41,114 nt of DNA from Bdellovibrionales bacterium (GTDB lineage Bacteria > Bdellovibrionota_C > UBA2361 > SZUA-149), in the NCBI GenBank assembly GCA_020434415.1, contig JAGRAW010000002.1, positions 1-41,114 on the forward strand. The letters run 5' to 3'. Position 1 is the stretch's first letter; each line of letters starts with the position of its first letter. The notes under the pieces were generated by a model that was not told where the DNA came from, made no database searches, and was given only the letters and a program-made list of their open reading frames with translations. The position numbers and the translations under genes are program-made. This document shows positions 32,228 through 40,358 of the stretch, piece by piece.

Positions 32228-32916
32228 AAACTCTGCACCTGATACAGATCGCCGGCATAGTCGCTGATGCGTTGCCATGGTTCCATGTTCAGCTTGGGCT
32301 GATCCGGAGGCGGAACGAAGGTGAAGCACACATCGTACATAGTGGCGTATCGGGCCGTGGGTGTTCCGGGAAGTACCGTGAGATGCAGCCTTCGCAGGCT
32401 GGGTAGCTCACGCACGTGCCGCAAGCCTTGTTCGCTGAGCGAACCGACACGCATCGTGATGTGCTCAATCTCGGATAGTCGACTCAGCGCCTTGCAATGT
32501 TCGTCGCTGAGACTATTTCTGACATAGCCGAGATTCACAATCCTCAGCGGTAAATGCTCCAAGCGCTGCAGTGCGGTGACACTCGGTTCGGCTAAATCGA
32601 AGGAAATCCCCTCAAGGTCAGGTAGCCTTGCGCAGAGGTCGACTATTTCGTCTGTCTGCTGCGGAGTGTGTATCTGCTCACCCAGGCTAACGAAATCGAC
32701 GCTAGTGCCGACGTGATGACCAATCAATGGTTCGAACAGCCAGAACACCTCTCGCCGTTCATCCGGATTGCGGCTTACGCTGCACCCCAGCTCCGTGAGT
32801 TTGGCAACGATGGCATTTTCCAGCTCGATCTTTTGCTTGACCTCAGTAGGGTGTCTGAGGAAGAAGGCGACCGCGGCGATCACCACAAACAAGTAGCGTA
32901 GCGAATAGCGTTTCAT
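32224..32916 (-). CDS. leucine-rich-repeat-like protein with N-terminal anchor
   Basis: A 230-residue protein. The N-terminal motif MKRYSLRYLFVVIAAVAFFL resembles the RFSLRTLLVVV-type anchor common in Planctomycetes proteins. A middle region has successive leucine-rich units (LPDLEGISFDL, LPLRIVNLGYV, LSEIEHITMRV, LPSLRRLHLTV). The C-terminus is VPPPDQPKLN followed by ~25 polar residues. I chose the ATG at 32916 because the 50 preceding in-frame residues look non-coding and AAAAGGACC lies before it. Function is unknown; LRRs mediate protein binding. A decayed piece of a close copy lies at 16912-17000, so this gene or a relative once also lay beside phnCE. Confidence 0.65.
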   Translation of the reverse strand: MKRYSLRYLFVVIAAVAFFLRHPTEVKQKIELENAIVAKLTELGCSVSRNPDERREVFWLFEPLIGHHVGTSVDFVSLGEQIHTPQQTDEIVDLCARLPDLEGISFDLAEPSVTALQRLEHLPLRIVNLGYVRNSLSDEHCKALSRLSEIEHITMRVGSLSEQGLRHVRELPSLRRLHLTVLPGTPTARYATMYDVCFTFVPPPDQPKLNMEPWQRISDYAGDLYQVQSL

Positions 32917-33153
32917 CTTTAGGTCCTTTTCCGCACGACCCGAAAACCAAAAAGAACCTAGTGTTCGTGCGCCACTAGACTCGTCGGTGGTGTACCGGCG
33001 AGCCCAGCAAAGTCTCGTCTTCCCGCGTGAGTGGAACATCCTAGCACTTTTCCTGGTGCAGTTCATTCGATGACAGTTCGTTCCGCGATTGTGGCCGATT
33101 CGGACGGGATTGAACCGATACCGCGTCTAGCATCCGTCCCTGAAGATCGTTAA

Positions 33154-33189
33154 AATAACGTAAGGTTATTGGCTCGAAGCCCTTCGAGC
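33154..33189. promoter_or_regulatory. two consecutive inverted repeats upstream of a small ORF
   Basis: AATAAC-gtaag-GTTATT (33154-33170) is directly followed by GCTCGAAG-cc-CTTCGAGC (33172-33189) and then TTCTTGG. The first could be an operator and the second a small terminator or attenuator hairpin. They sit in the 280-base gap between the divergent LRR gene and the ORF at 33197. Confidence 0.4.
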
Positions 33190-33196
33190 TTCTTGG

Positions 33197-33652
33197 GTGG
33201 TCATTAGTTCGGCCTTCTTTAGATCGGTTAATCGGGTTGTGAAAATCTCTCTCGCTGTTAGGCGCGCGCGGAGACTTGTCGATCTTCTTCGTGCTTCGTC
33301 GGATACTTCGGAATGCGAGCGCGTGGTCTGTCCGCAGTGTGGCTCGGAAAGCAGTTGTCGCGTTGACGGGGAGTTCTACTCCGACGATTTGAGTCGCGCG
33401 ATGGATGTGGAGTCACTTTCGGGATTGCTCGCCTACTGGTGCGATGGCTGTCGGTATGCTCGCGTGACACGGCGCCGCTTGTTTCGAGAGGACAAGGAAC
33501 TGGAAGTTGAGGTGCTGCGAGAGCCGAGCCACACCAGAAACGGCAAGCTACTGATCAGCGAGTCTGTCGAAGGGCAGACGCCGCGACAATGCTTTTGTGC
33601 GCTACCGCTACGTGCTTATCCGAATCGGGGATCGTCGAAACAGCAGGGATAA
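33197..33652 (+). CDS. hypothetical zinc-ribbon-like protein
   Basis: A 151-residue frame beginning with GTG; a second GTG at 33238 is an alternative start, and no ribosome site is convincing for either. It contains one CPQCGSESSC motif and, ~35 residues later, WCDGCRYARVTRRR, together a plausible four-cysteine zinc ribbon. The N-terminal part is basic and hydrophobic (VVKISLAVRRARRLVDLLR). No family recognised. It converges on the sensor kinase gene. The coding call rests on the cysteine pairs and the length only. Confidence 0.4.
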   Translation: MVISSAFFRSVNRVVKISLAVRRARRLVDLLRASSDTSECERVVCPQCGSESSCRVDGEFYSDDLSRAMDVESLSGLLAYWCDGCRYARVTRRRLFREDKELEVEVLREPSHTRNGKLLISESVEGQTPRQCFCALPLRAYPNRGSSKQQG

Positions 33653-33663
33653 AGAAGGCCGCT

Positions 33664-33705
33664 TCGGCGACATCTCACCTCCAATATGGGGGGTATTTTC
33701 GCCGA
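33664..33705. terminator. nested hairpin between convergent genes
   Basis: TCGGCG and CGCCGA enclose an inner ACCTCC / GGGGGT pairing, between the small ORF and the leftward kinase stop. An ATTTTC stretch lies on the plus strand after the inner stem. A weak bidirectional terminator is plausible. Confidence 0.3.
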
Positions 33706-33710
33706 GGAGC

Positions 33711-35690
33711 CTAGCAGGGTAGTTCGATTTCCCGCGCATCAGCCATGCTGCTTCCCGGACGGCCCATGCATTTCCTGATTACCGCAAGCAATTCGTCGCG
33801 ATGGAACGGCTTCGCAAGATAGTCGTCCATGCCGCTTGCAAGATACTTCTCGCGATCGCCTTTGAGCGCATGGGCCGTCAAGGCGATGATTGGCGTCCGT
33901 CTACCGAAGTTTGCTTCCCAAGCGCGAATACGCTTGGTCGCTTCCACGCCGTCGAGAATCGGCATCTGGATGTCCATCAGGACGATGTCGAACGAGTCGG
34001 AGATGTACCGTTTGAACGCTTGCTGGCCGTCTTCGGCAACCGTGACGTCATAGCCTGCCCGTGTTAGCATTTTTAGGGCGACAGCTCTATTGACGGCATT
34101 GTCCTCGACCAACAACACTTGTCCATAGCGGTCGTGGGGACGGGGTACGCCGTGGAGGCGATTAGATGCCGTCTCCGCTACCGGCGGCTGCTCCACTGTT
34201 TCAAACGCGATCTCGAACCAAAAAGCGCTACCGACGTGCTGGCGACTTTGAACTTGCAGCGTTCCTCCCATTGCTTCAACAAGTCGTTTCGAGATCGCAA
34301 GCCCCAAACCCGTCCCTCCGAAGGTGCGGGTGGTCGAGGAGTCAGCTTGAGAAAATGATTCAAAGATGCGCTCGAGCTTCTCCTCCGGAATCCCTATGCC
34401 GCTGTCCACAACGGTAAATCGTATCGTCGCTTGGCGGTCTTGGTGACCGACCACGCGGAGGCGAAGCGCCACACCGCCGGATTCTTTGGTAAACTTTATC
34501 CCATTTGACAAGAGATTGAGCAGCACTTGGCGGAGTCGAGCTTCGTCGCCGATTACGTGGCGAGGGACAGAAGGAGGCAGATCGATGACGAACGCCTGTT
34601 CCTTCGACTTCAGTCGCGGAGTGTAGAAAGCGTCAACTTCTTTGACGAGCGAGTGCAAATCGAAATCGCTTGTCACCAATTCAAGCTTACCGGCTTCGAT
34701 CTTGGAGAAGTCGAGAATGTCATTCACGATTGTCAGCAACGACTGACCTGACTGATACACCGTATTCGCGAACTCCTTCTGCTCTTTCGTCAGAGACGTG
34801 TCGAGAAGCAGCTCGCTCATACCGATGACGCCGTTCATCGGCGTTCGTATCTCGTGACTCATGTTGGCGAGAAACTCGCTTTTCGCTTTATTCGCCGCTT
34901 CTGCCTGCTGCTTTGCGTAGTTCAGCTCTTCGTTCTGCCGTCGTAGTTCGAATGTCTGTCGCGCGACTTCCTGTGCGAGTGTCCGGTCCCGGTCCTCCAG
35001 TTCTTCGAGCAGCTTGTTGAACTCGGCGATGAGGGTGCCAATTTCGTCGTTGCGCTCCTCCGGCACCCGCGCCGCATAGTTTCGCTCGAACGCAATTTGT
35101 CGAACGGTCGCGATCAAGTTGCGGAGCGGCCTGGTGATTATCCGTTGCAGTAAATTGGAAAGTAGGAGCGCCAACAGAATGCAGCCAATAATCAAACTCA
35201 GACTACCCGCCAGCTCCCGGTCAACGTTTTCTTGAAAAGAGGCCGTGTCGACGGCGATGGTAACACGACCGATCTCGTCTGTGTTCGAGACAATCGGTTG
35301 CACGCGTACAATGGTGTCGCGATCCAGATGAGTTCCCTCTTCGAGCCCCGCTACGGCTTCCGTGAGCGCTCGTCCTCGTGGTGTCGGCGCGAACTGGGCG
35401 AAAATCCGCCCCTCGGTGTCCCGCACGACCGCTAGCAACACCGATGGCTTGTATCTTAAGCTTTCGAGACTGCGTTGCGCCGCGGGAGCGTCATCGAACA
35501 GCAGTGCTGACTCCAACGAGTAGGCACTAATTTCCGCCAAAGTGCGCAGATCGCGGATCTGTTTTGCGCGTGCATTAGTGACAAATCGGTATAAGGAGCC
35601 CGTCTCGGCAATGACAAGCACCGTTAGCGATACGCCCAAGATGAGTAGTATCGCCGTTGCGCGCAAGGAGAGTGCAAAGCCGCTTTTCAT
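33711..35690 (-). CDS. hybrid sensor histidine kinase with CHASE8-HAMP input and C-terminal receiver
   Basis: A 659-residue inner-membrane kinase from the ATG at 35690. Order: TM1 (about 8-28), a periplasmic CHASE8-like domain (about 33-150; [20 protein letters not shown] and [16 protein letters not shown]), TM2 (about 163-182), HAMP (to about 235), coiled coil, HisKA with phospho-acceptor His279 ([15 protein letters not shown]), HATPase with N box ([11 protein letters not shown]) and G boxes ([18 protein letters not shown]), and a receiver whose Asp is in IVLMDIQMP. There is no DNA-binding output, so phosphate probably passes on to an Hpt protein encoded elsewhere. The longer frame to 35879 adds 63 residues without domain character. 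It is divergent from a YfiR gene; YfiR proteins act on CHASE8-containing partners such as YfiN. Confidence 0.9.
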   Translation of the reverse strand: MKSGFALSLRATAILLILGVSLTVLVIAETGSLYRFVTNARAKQIRDLRTLAEISAYSLESALLFDDAPAAQRSLESLRYKPSVLLAVVRDTEGRIFAQFAPTPRGRALTEAVAGLEEGTHLDRDTIVRVQPIVSNTDEIGRVTIAVDTASFQENVDRELAGSLSLIIGCILLALLLSNLLQRIITRPLRNLIATVRQIAFERNYAARVPEERNDEIGTLIAEFNKLLEELEDRDRTLAQEVARQTFELRRQNEELNYAKQQAEAANKAKSEFLANMSHEIRTPMNGVIGMSELLLDTSLTKEQKEFANTVYQSGQSLLTIVNDILDFSKIEAGKLELVTSDFDLHSLVKEVDAFYTPRLKSKEQAFVIDLPPSVPRHVIGDEARLRQVLLNLLSNGIKFTKESGGVALRLRVVGHQDRQATIRFTVVDSGIGIPEEKLERIFESFSQADSSTTRTFGGTGLGLAISKRLVEAMGGTLQVQSRQHVGSAFWFEIAFETVEQPPVAETASNRLHGVPRPHDRYGQVLLVEDNAVNRAVALKMLTRAGYDVTVAEDGQQAFKRYISDSFDIVLMDIQMPILDGVEATKRIRAWEANFGRRTPIIALTAHALKGDREKYLASGMDDYLAKPFHRDELLAVIRKCMGRPGSSMADAREIELPC

Positions 35691-35888
35691 CGGATTGTGA
35701 GTTCTTCCGGCGTCGACGCTAAAGACGCGCTTTGACCTTGTAACGGAGCCGAAGATGCGAGAAGAAACTTCGATGAGCTGATAGTGCGCGGATTCGCGGT
35801 CTCGTAAACTGTTAGGGGGGAAATAGCTTCGCCGATGAATCGAGCAGAGATCACTATCCGCTGTTGCATCAGAAGCCATGGGCTTTGA

Positions 35889-36479
35889 ATGAAATCGGTG
35901 CGGAACGTGCGAGGCCCCGCCTTGTTCGCAATCTTCATTTCAGCTCTCTACCTGCAAGGACCCGTCGTGGTCTTGGCCTAATCAGCCGATTCTGTCCGCG
36001 AATCACCGGCGGACAGTCGGCTACTCTCAGAATATCGGGTAAAGGCGGGGTTCGTCTTTAATTTCCTGAAATACGTCCAGTTTCCGATGCCAAGAGCTGA
36101 GTTGAACCTCTGTATCCTCGGCAATTCGGATGTGCTGCGAGAGTTTGCCGGTCTGGAGGAGCGTGTAATCGAGGGGCGCGGAATACGCATCCATACCGTA
36201 GATACAATTTTAGCCATAAAACACTGCGACGTTATCTTTTTATCCCGCGAGAGCGCTTTTCCGGAAGGCGCGATTCTTACGGCAATTGGTGAACAAAGCG
36301 TCCTAATCGTTGGTGAAACCGACGGATTCGTTGCGCGAGGCGGCACTATTGGCTTTTACCTGGAAGGAAATAAGGTTCGTTTTGAAATCAGCCCGACCGC
36401 TGCGAAAGAGAGGAAACTCACAATAGGCTCACAATTGTTGCGACTGGCTCGCATTGTATCGGAAAGAGAACAGCTATGA
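35889..36479 (+). pseudogene. YfiR-family periplasmic regulator interrupted by an in-frame TAA
   Basis: From the ATG at 35889 the frame encodes a signal peptide of 30 residues ending VVVLA. It then hits TAA (35979-35981) and continues in the same frame without another stop to 36479. The part after the stop holds the full DUF4154/YfiR pattern: SEYRVKAGFVFNFLKYVQFP, ELNLCILGNSD, HCDVIFLS, SVLIVGETDGFVARGGTIGF and the C-terminal INxxAA-like segment. No ATG, GTG or TTG lies between the stop and the ATG at 36087, which would give a 130-residue product lacking signal peptide and first helix. A single C-to-T change (CAA to TAA) would explain it. The stop codon overlaps the TonB receptor ATG. Confidence 0.85.
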
Positions 36480-38521
36480 GGAGAAAGCAGGGAATGTTCA
36501 AAACTCGAGTCCGGTCGGCCGTATTCTGGATCGGGTTGCTCGGTGCGCTAGTAGCTATAGACGGAGTGTGGCCGGCGAACGCCGAACCTGGGGCCGATGT
36601 ATTTGATCTCACCATCGAAGAACTGATGAATGCCGAGGTCTATTCCGCATCCAAGCGGACCGAGCAAGTACGTCAAACTGCCACAGCAATCTACGTGATC
36701 TCACAAGAGGACATTCAGAATTCGGCGGCAACGAGCATTCCGGAGCTGCTGCGTATGGTGCCGGGGGTAGAGGTAGCGCGTTTCAATTCGGGAGCCTGGT
36801 CGGTAAGTATTCGTGGGTCCAGCGGCCGCTTCGCGAATAAGCTCCTGGTGCTTGTCGACGGCAGGGGCGTTTATAGCCCGACATTTTCCGGAACCTATTG
36901 GAGTGAGGTGGATACACTGCTCGAAGATATCGAGCGGATTGAGGTGATTCGGGGTCCCGGCGGAACGTTATGGGGAGCCAACGCCGTGAACGGTGTCATC
37001 AACATCATCACCAAGCATGCCGCAACGACGATAGGGAGCTACGCCGAGGCAGTAGTCGGTACTCAGGACGACTCGATAGTTGCCGCTCGCTATGGACAGG
37101 CTCTAGGATCCTCGGGAGCGGGGCGGGTTTACCTGAAGTATAGTAATTCAGGTCATGCGAAGCGGGTCGACGGCGGCGATGCGTTCGATCGCCTCGAAGT
37201 GCAGCGCGGCGGAATCGTTTCCGATTTCCAGATTTCAAAAGACACCACGTTGCGACTGGAGGGCGGGCTATATGTGGGGGAGGAGCATTCAGACTTCGCC
37301 TATCCGAGCGCTGCGCCGCCATTTTTGGAAGCGGTCGAAGATTCAATTGAAATGGCGGGAGGCCATGTCAACTCGATCTTGAACTGGGATATCGGGCCGG
37401 AGCAGCGCGTCAGTGTGCAGAGCGCGTATCAGAGGTCCCGACGAGATGAATTGGTAAGCGACCAACGGGTCGATCAGGTCGACACGGATCTACGATATCA
37501 GTTTCAACCCTTTACCGTTCATCAAGTAACCTTGGGCGCGGGGTATCGGTTTATTTCCGACGAGTTCGACGGGGGGCAAGGGCTGCAAATATCTCCGTCA
37601 CATCGATCACTTTCAGTAACGAATGTATATTTTCATGATCGGGTTACAATCGTGCCCGATCGGCTGGCGCTAATACTGGGAGCGAAAATCGAACACAATA
37701 CCTATACCCACGAGGAAGTGCAGCCGAGTGTGCGCAGCATTTGGTCACTGAACCAGAACCACCATCTTTGGGCGGCATTCTCTCGTGCAGTGCGAACGCC
37801 GTCGAGAGTAGACAGAGACCTCTCCGCCGATTTTTTAAGCCTTCCGGCAAGCGATGGAGAGTCGACGGTAATTGCCCGTGTTTTAGGCAATAGTGGTATC
37901 GAAGCGGAAAACCTGAATGCCTATGAACTGGGGTATCGCGGTGTCGTCGGGGGAGCCCTCGATGTGGACATCGCTACTTTCTATTTCGATTACTCAGATC
38001 TTGTGACCATCGAGCCGGAAGCTACATTTGTATCTACCGAAGAGGAGCTGCCGGTTATAATCTCCCCTTTTCGCTTCGATAACAGGGGTAAGGGAGAGAG
38101 TATCGGGGCAGAGATTGCAGTCGGCTTCGATCTGACGCACCGTTGGCGCATCTACGGCACCTACTCGTACGTGAATCTCGATTTCGACCGCGAGGCTGGT
38201 TCGAACGATCCGTTCTTCGGTCGTATCGAAGGTCTTACTCCGGAACATCAGTGGACGATCCGATCCTATCTGGGTTTGCTCGACGACGTCGAGGGGGCGG
38301 CGTTCTTGCGATACGTCGACCGCCTGCCTTCGGCAAATGTCGACGCGTATGAAGAACTTGATCTTCGCTTGGCCTGGCAGGTCAATTCGAAGTGGAGCGT
38401 CTCGCTCAACGGCCAGAACCTGCTCCACGACCGACACCAAGAATTCGAGGAGGGCTTTTTGTCCCCGGTCGGGACCGAGCTACCCCGAAGCGTGTATGCG
38501 GCGATTACCTATCGAAACTGA
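36476..38521 (+). CDS. TonB-dependent outer-membrane receptor
   Basis: A 681-residue outer-membrane protein. A signal peptide ends at about residue 36 (WPANAEPG). An N-terminal segment (FDLTIEELMNAEVYSASKR) is typical of the receptor subgroup found beside YfiR and signalling genes. The plug domain (about 55-170) has VISQEDIQNSAATSIPELLR, VSIRGSSGRFANKLLVLVDG and IERIEVIRGPGGTLWGANAVNGVINI. A 22-strand-type barrel follows, ending in an aromatic-poor YAAITYRN. The cargo is unknown. It overlaps the YfiR stop by four bases, so translation may have been coupled to it; the nonsense codon upstream could reduce its expression by polarity. Confidence 0.92.
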   Translation: MRRKQGMFKTRVRSAVFWIGLLGALVAIDGVWPANAEPGADVFDLTIEELMNAEVYSASKRTEQVRQTATAIYVISQEDIQNSAATSIPELLRMVPGVEVARFNSGAWSVSIRGSSGRFANKLLVLVDGRGVYSPTFSGTYWSEVDTLLEDIERIEVIRGPGGTLWGANAVNGVINIITKHAATTIGSYAEAVVGTQDDSIVAARYGQALGSSGAGRVYLKYSNSGHAKRVDGGDAFDRLEVQRGGIVSDFQISKDTTLRLEGGLYVGEEHSDFAYPSAAPPFLEAVEDSIEMAGGHVNSILNWDIGPEQRVSVQSAYQRSRRDELVSDQRVDQVDTDLRYQFQPFTVHQVTLGAGYRFISDEFDGGQGLQISPSHRSLSVTNVYFHDRVTIVPDRLALILGAKIEHNTYTHEEVQPSVRSIWSLNQNHHLWAAFSRAVRTPSRVDRDLSADFLSLPASDGESTVIARVLGNSGIEAENLNAYELGYRGVVGGALDVDIATFYFDYSDLVTIEPEATFVSTEEELPVIISPFRFDNRGKGESIGAEIAVGFDLTHRWRIYGTYSYVNLDFDREAGSNDPFFGRIEGLTPEHQWTIRSYLGLLDDVEGAAFLRYVDRLPSANVDAYEELDLRLAWQVNSKWSVSLNGQNLLHDRHQEFEEGFLSPVGTELPRSVYAAITYRN

Positions 38522-38659
38522 CTTTTCGGCATGAGCATCCGGAGTGCTCGGGGATTGATGTGGCTTATGGACCCATTGGGGCTATTTATTTGAGATTGCG
38601 GCAGTGTTGCTGTAAGCACTCTCCCCGATAGAGAAATAGCTCGGCAGGGTTTGCGGTGG

Positions 38660-38706
38660 TAAACGGGACTGTTTTCAAGCTTCCGGCTCGAAAACAGTCC
38701 CGTTTA
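38660..38706. repeat. perfect 17-bp inverted repeat
   Basis: TAAACGGGACTGTTTTC and GAAAACAGTCCCGTTTA are exactly complementary, with a 13-base centre that itself pairs AGC/GCT around TTCCG. No T-run follows on either strand, so it is not a typical terminator. It could be a REP-like or other palindromic element. Confidence 0.75.
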
Positions 38707-38717
38707 CTAGAGGTGTT

Positions 38718-38748
38718 TGCGTCCTTTTCCGGGGACTGGAAGGACGCA
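38718..38748. repeat. second inverted repeat, in the leader of a small ORF
   Basis: TGCGTCCTT and AAGGACGCA pair perfectly, and an inner CC/GG extends the stem with a two-base bulge. It starts 12 bases after the larger hairpin and ends seven bases before the AGGAGG ribosome site of the ORF at 38771. Confidence 0.6.
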
Positions 38749-38770
38749 TTCTTACAGGAGGTTCTCAAGG

Positions 38771-38977
38771 ATGACTTTGACGGCAGGTTGCTATTGGGTT
38801 CGAAATCGACGCCGTAATTCGGTCGAAGTTGCTACCGATCGGCATGGCAAGAACGGTTGGACGCGAATCACCGGCGAATTGCTGGCCTCGCTCGAACGGC
38901 ACTATGTCCTTATCGAAGGGATGACCTTCCGCATCGAACAAGATTTGGAGCTGGAAGCGGTAGGTGCTGCAACATAA
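38771..38977 (+). CDS. small hypothetical protein, 68 residues
   Basis: The ATG has an almost ideal AGGAGG (38756-38761) nine bases upstream, stronger than most sites in this window. The product begins MTLTAGCYWVRNRRRNSVEV and ends in an acidic ELEAVGAAT. It is soluble and mixed in charge, with a possible single helix in the middle. No family recognised. It follows two hairpins in the gap between the TonB receptor and the convergent histidine operon. Confidence 0.5.
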   Translation: MTLTAGCYWVRNRRRNSVEVATDRHGKNGWTRITGELLASLERHYVLIEGMTFRIEQDLELEAVGAAT

Positions 38978-39004
38978 GCAGCAGCACCAGTCGTACTCAC
39001 ACGA

Positions 39005-39040
39005 AGCGCTCCTTCGAGAGTGTTCTTGCGCGGGAGCGCT
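39005..39040. terminator. hairpin between convergent genes
   Basis: AGCGCTCC and GGAGCGCT form an 8-bp stem with a 20-base loop, between the small ORF and the histidine operon end. There is no clear T-tract; a weak terminator at best. Confidence 0.3.
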
Positions 39041-39101
39041 GCCAGCCCGGAGAATCAAAACTCATTCGAGTGGATTTGCCGGGCTGTTTCTCTCGCTCTG
39101 T

Positions 39102-40358
39102 TTACTCCTTGGCGTCGCCGGGACGTCGCGTTACCTTCAGCATACGGCGATTGAGTTCCTGCTCTACCTCGGCGAACGGGATGTCGTGAGCTGCCAGTTT
39201 GGCGAGCGTAAAGTAGAGGACGTCGGCGGCCTCCCATCGGACATGCTCTTTGTCTACCGCCTCTGCAAGTTCAGCCGCTTCTTCTCGGAGTTTTTTGCCA
39301 AGGAGAGGCGCATCGGCAAACAATCTCGCTGTGTAGGAACCCTCAGGGGCACTGTCCCTGCGCGAGGATAAGACGCGGGACAGCGCGGGTGCGCCACCAA
39401 TTGCACCCCAGCATGTCCAGGTGTTCGTGTGGCAAAATCCCGGCTCCTGCTGCCGAACGGTAAAGCGTATCGTGTCGCGGTCGCAATCCAAGTCCGCGGC
39501 GAGTAGTTCCTGGACTGCTCCGCTGGAAGCTCCTTTGCGCCATAAACCGCGTGTTCGGGAGTGGTATGCCCCTCTGCGCTCCTCGATTGCGGTGCGAAGA
39601 CTTTCCAGGTTCGAATACGCGAGGCCAAGGGCGACTCCATGCTCGTCACAGACAACCGTCGGCCATAGGCCGTCTGGTCGATCCGTGGATAGCGGCGCTG
39701 CGAATGCATCGCCGAGATGCAGACGGCCGCTATAGAGCGCCATACCCACCTGAGCGTCTGCACCCATCTGATCCAACGCTCGGATATCTTCGGCGGTGGT
39801 GACTCCTCCGGCAATGGTCACCCGAGCGCTTCCGGCGGCTTCCACCAACGCTTGGACCTGATCGAGGTTCGTTCCGCCCAGACGGCCCTCACGTTCGACG
39901 AAGGTAACAAGAAAGCCGCCAACGTAGTCCCGAAGCTCCTGCATCCGTTCGAGGATGCTACGGCCGGTGTTGGTCTTCCATCCATCGACGACGACCTCAC
40001 CGTGCTTCGCATCGAGGGCAGCAATTACTCGCTCCTTTGGAAGCTCGCGCAGAATCTCCGGAACGGCGCGGGTGCCGAGGATAATCTTTTGAGCGCCGTC
40101 ATCGAGCGATTCAACGGCGGATTTAGCATCGCGAATGCCGCCCCCGACCCGGCAGCGCGCAATTCGAAGGAGCCGTCGTATCACCTCTCGGTTACTTCCG
40201 ACGTTCATTGCGGCATCGAGATCGATCACGGCAATTTCGCCGGTAACGCCGAACCGCGACGCGAGTGGATCAGGCGTCCCCGCGTCTATCGCCTTCTGTT
40301 CACCGCCAATCAATTGGACGGCGTTTCCGCCTTGTAAATCAATGGAGGGAATAATCAC
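39102..40358 (-). CDS. HisA-HisI-HisE triple-fusion histidine biosynthesis enzyme
   Basis: A 418-residue protein with three enzymes in one chain. Residues 1-~225 are HisA (ProFAR isomerase): catalytic-type Asp7 in PSIDLQGG, Asp116 in [14 protein letters not shown], Thr152 and TIAGGV. Residues ~230-318 are HisI (phosphoribosyl-AMP cyclohydrolase): [24 protein letters not shown], metal-site DCDRD (291-295), Cys309 and Cys316. Residues ~338-418 are HisE (phosphoribosyl-ATP pyrophosphatase): [13 protein letters not shown] and WEAADVLYF. HisIE fusions are common, while HisA in front of them is not. These steps (HisE, HisI, HisA) are consecutive in the pathway. The start overlaps the hisF stop by four bases. 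Confidence 0.93.
   Translation of the reverse strand: MIIPSIDLQGGNAVQLIGGEQKAIDAGTPDPLASRFGVTGEIAVIDLDAAMNVGSNREVIRRLLRIARCRVGGGIRDAKSAVESLDDGAQKIILGTRAVPEILRELPKERVIAALDAKHGEVVVDGWKTNTGRSILERMQELRDYVGGFLVTFVEREGRLGGTNLDQVQALVEAAGSARVTIAGGVTTAEDIRALDQMGADAQVGMALYSGRLHLGDAFAAPLSTDRPDGLWPTVVCDEHGVALGLAYSNLESLRTAIEERRGAYHSRTRGLWRKGASSGAVQELLAADLDCDRDTIRFTVRQQEPGFCHTNTWTCWGAIGGAPALSRVLSSRRDSAPEGSYTARLFADAPLLGKKLREEAAELAEAVDKEHVRWEAADVLYFTLAKLAAHDIPFAEVEQELNRRMLKVTRRPGDAKE

Noticed and set aside
35691-35879. 63-residue N-terminal extension of the sensor kinase
   Set aside because: It would fill the divergent control region, lacks domain features, and the ATG at 35690 starts directly before TM1.
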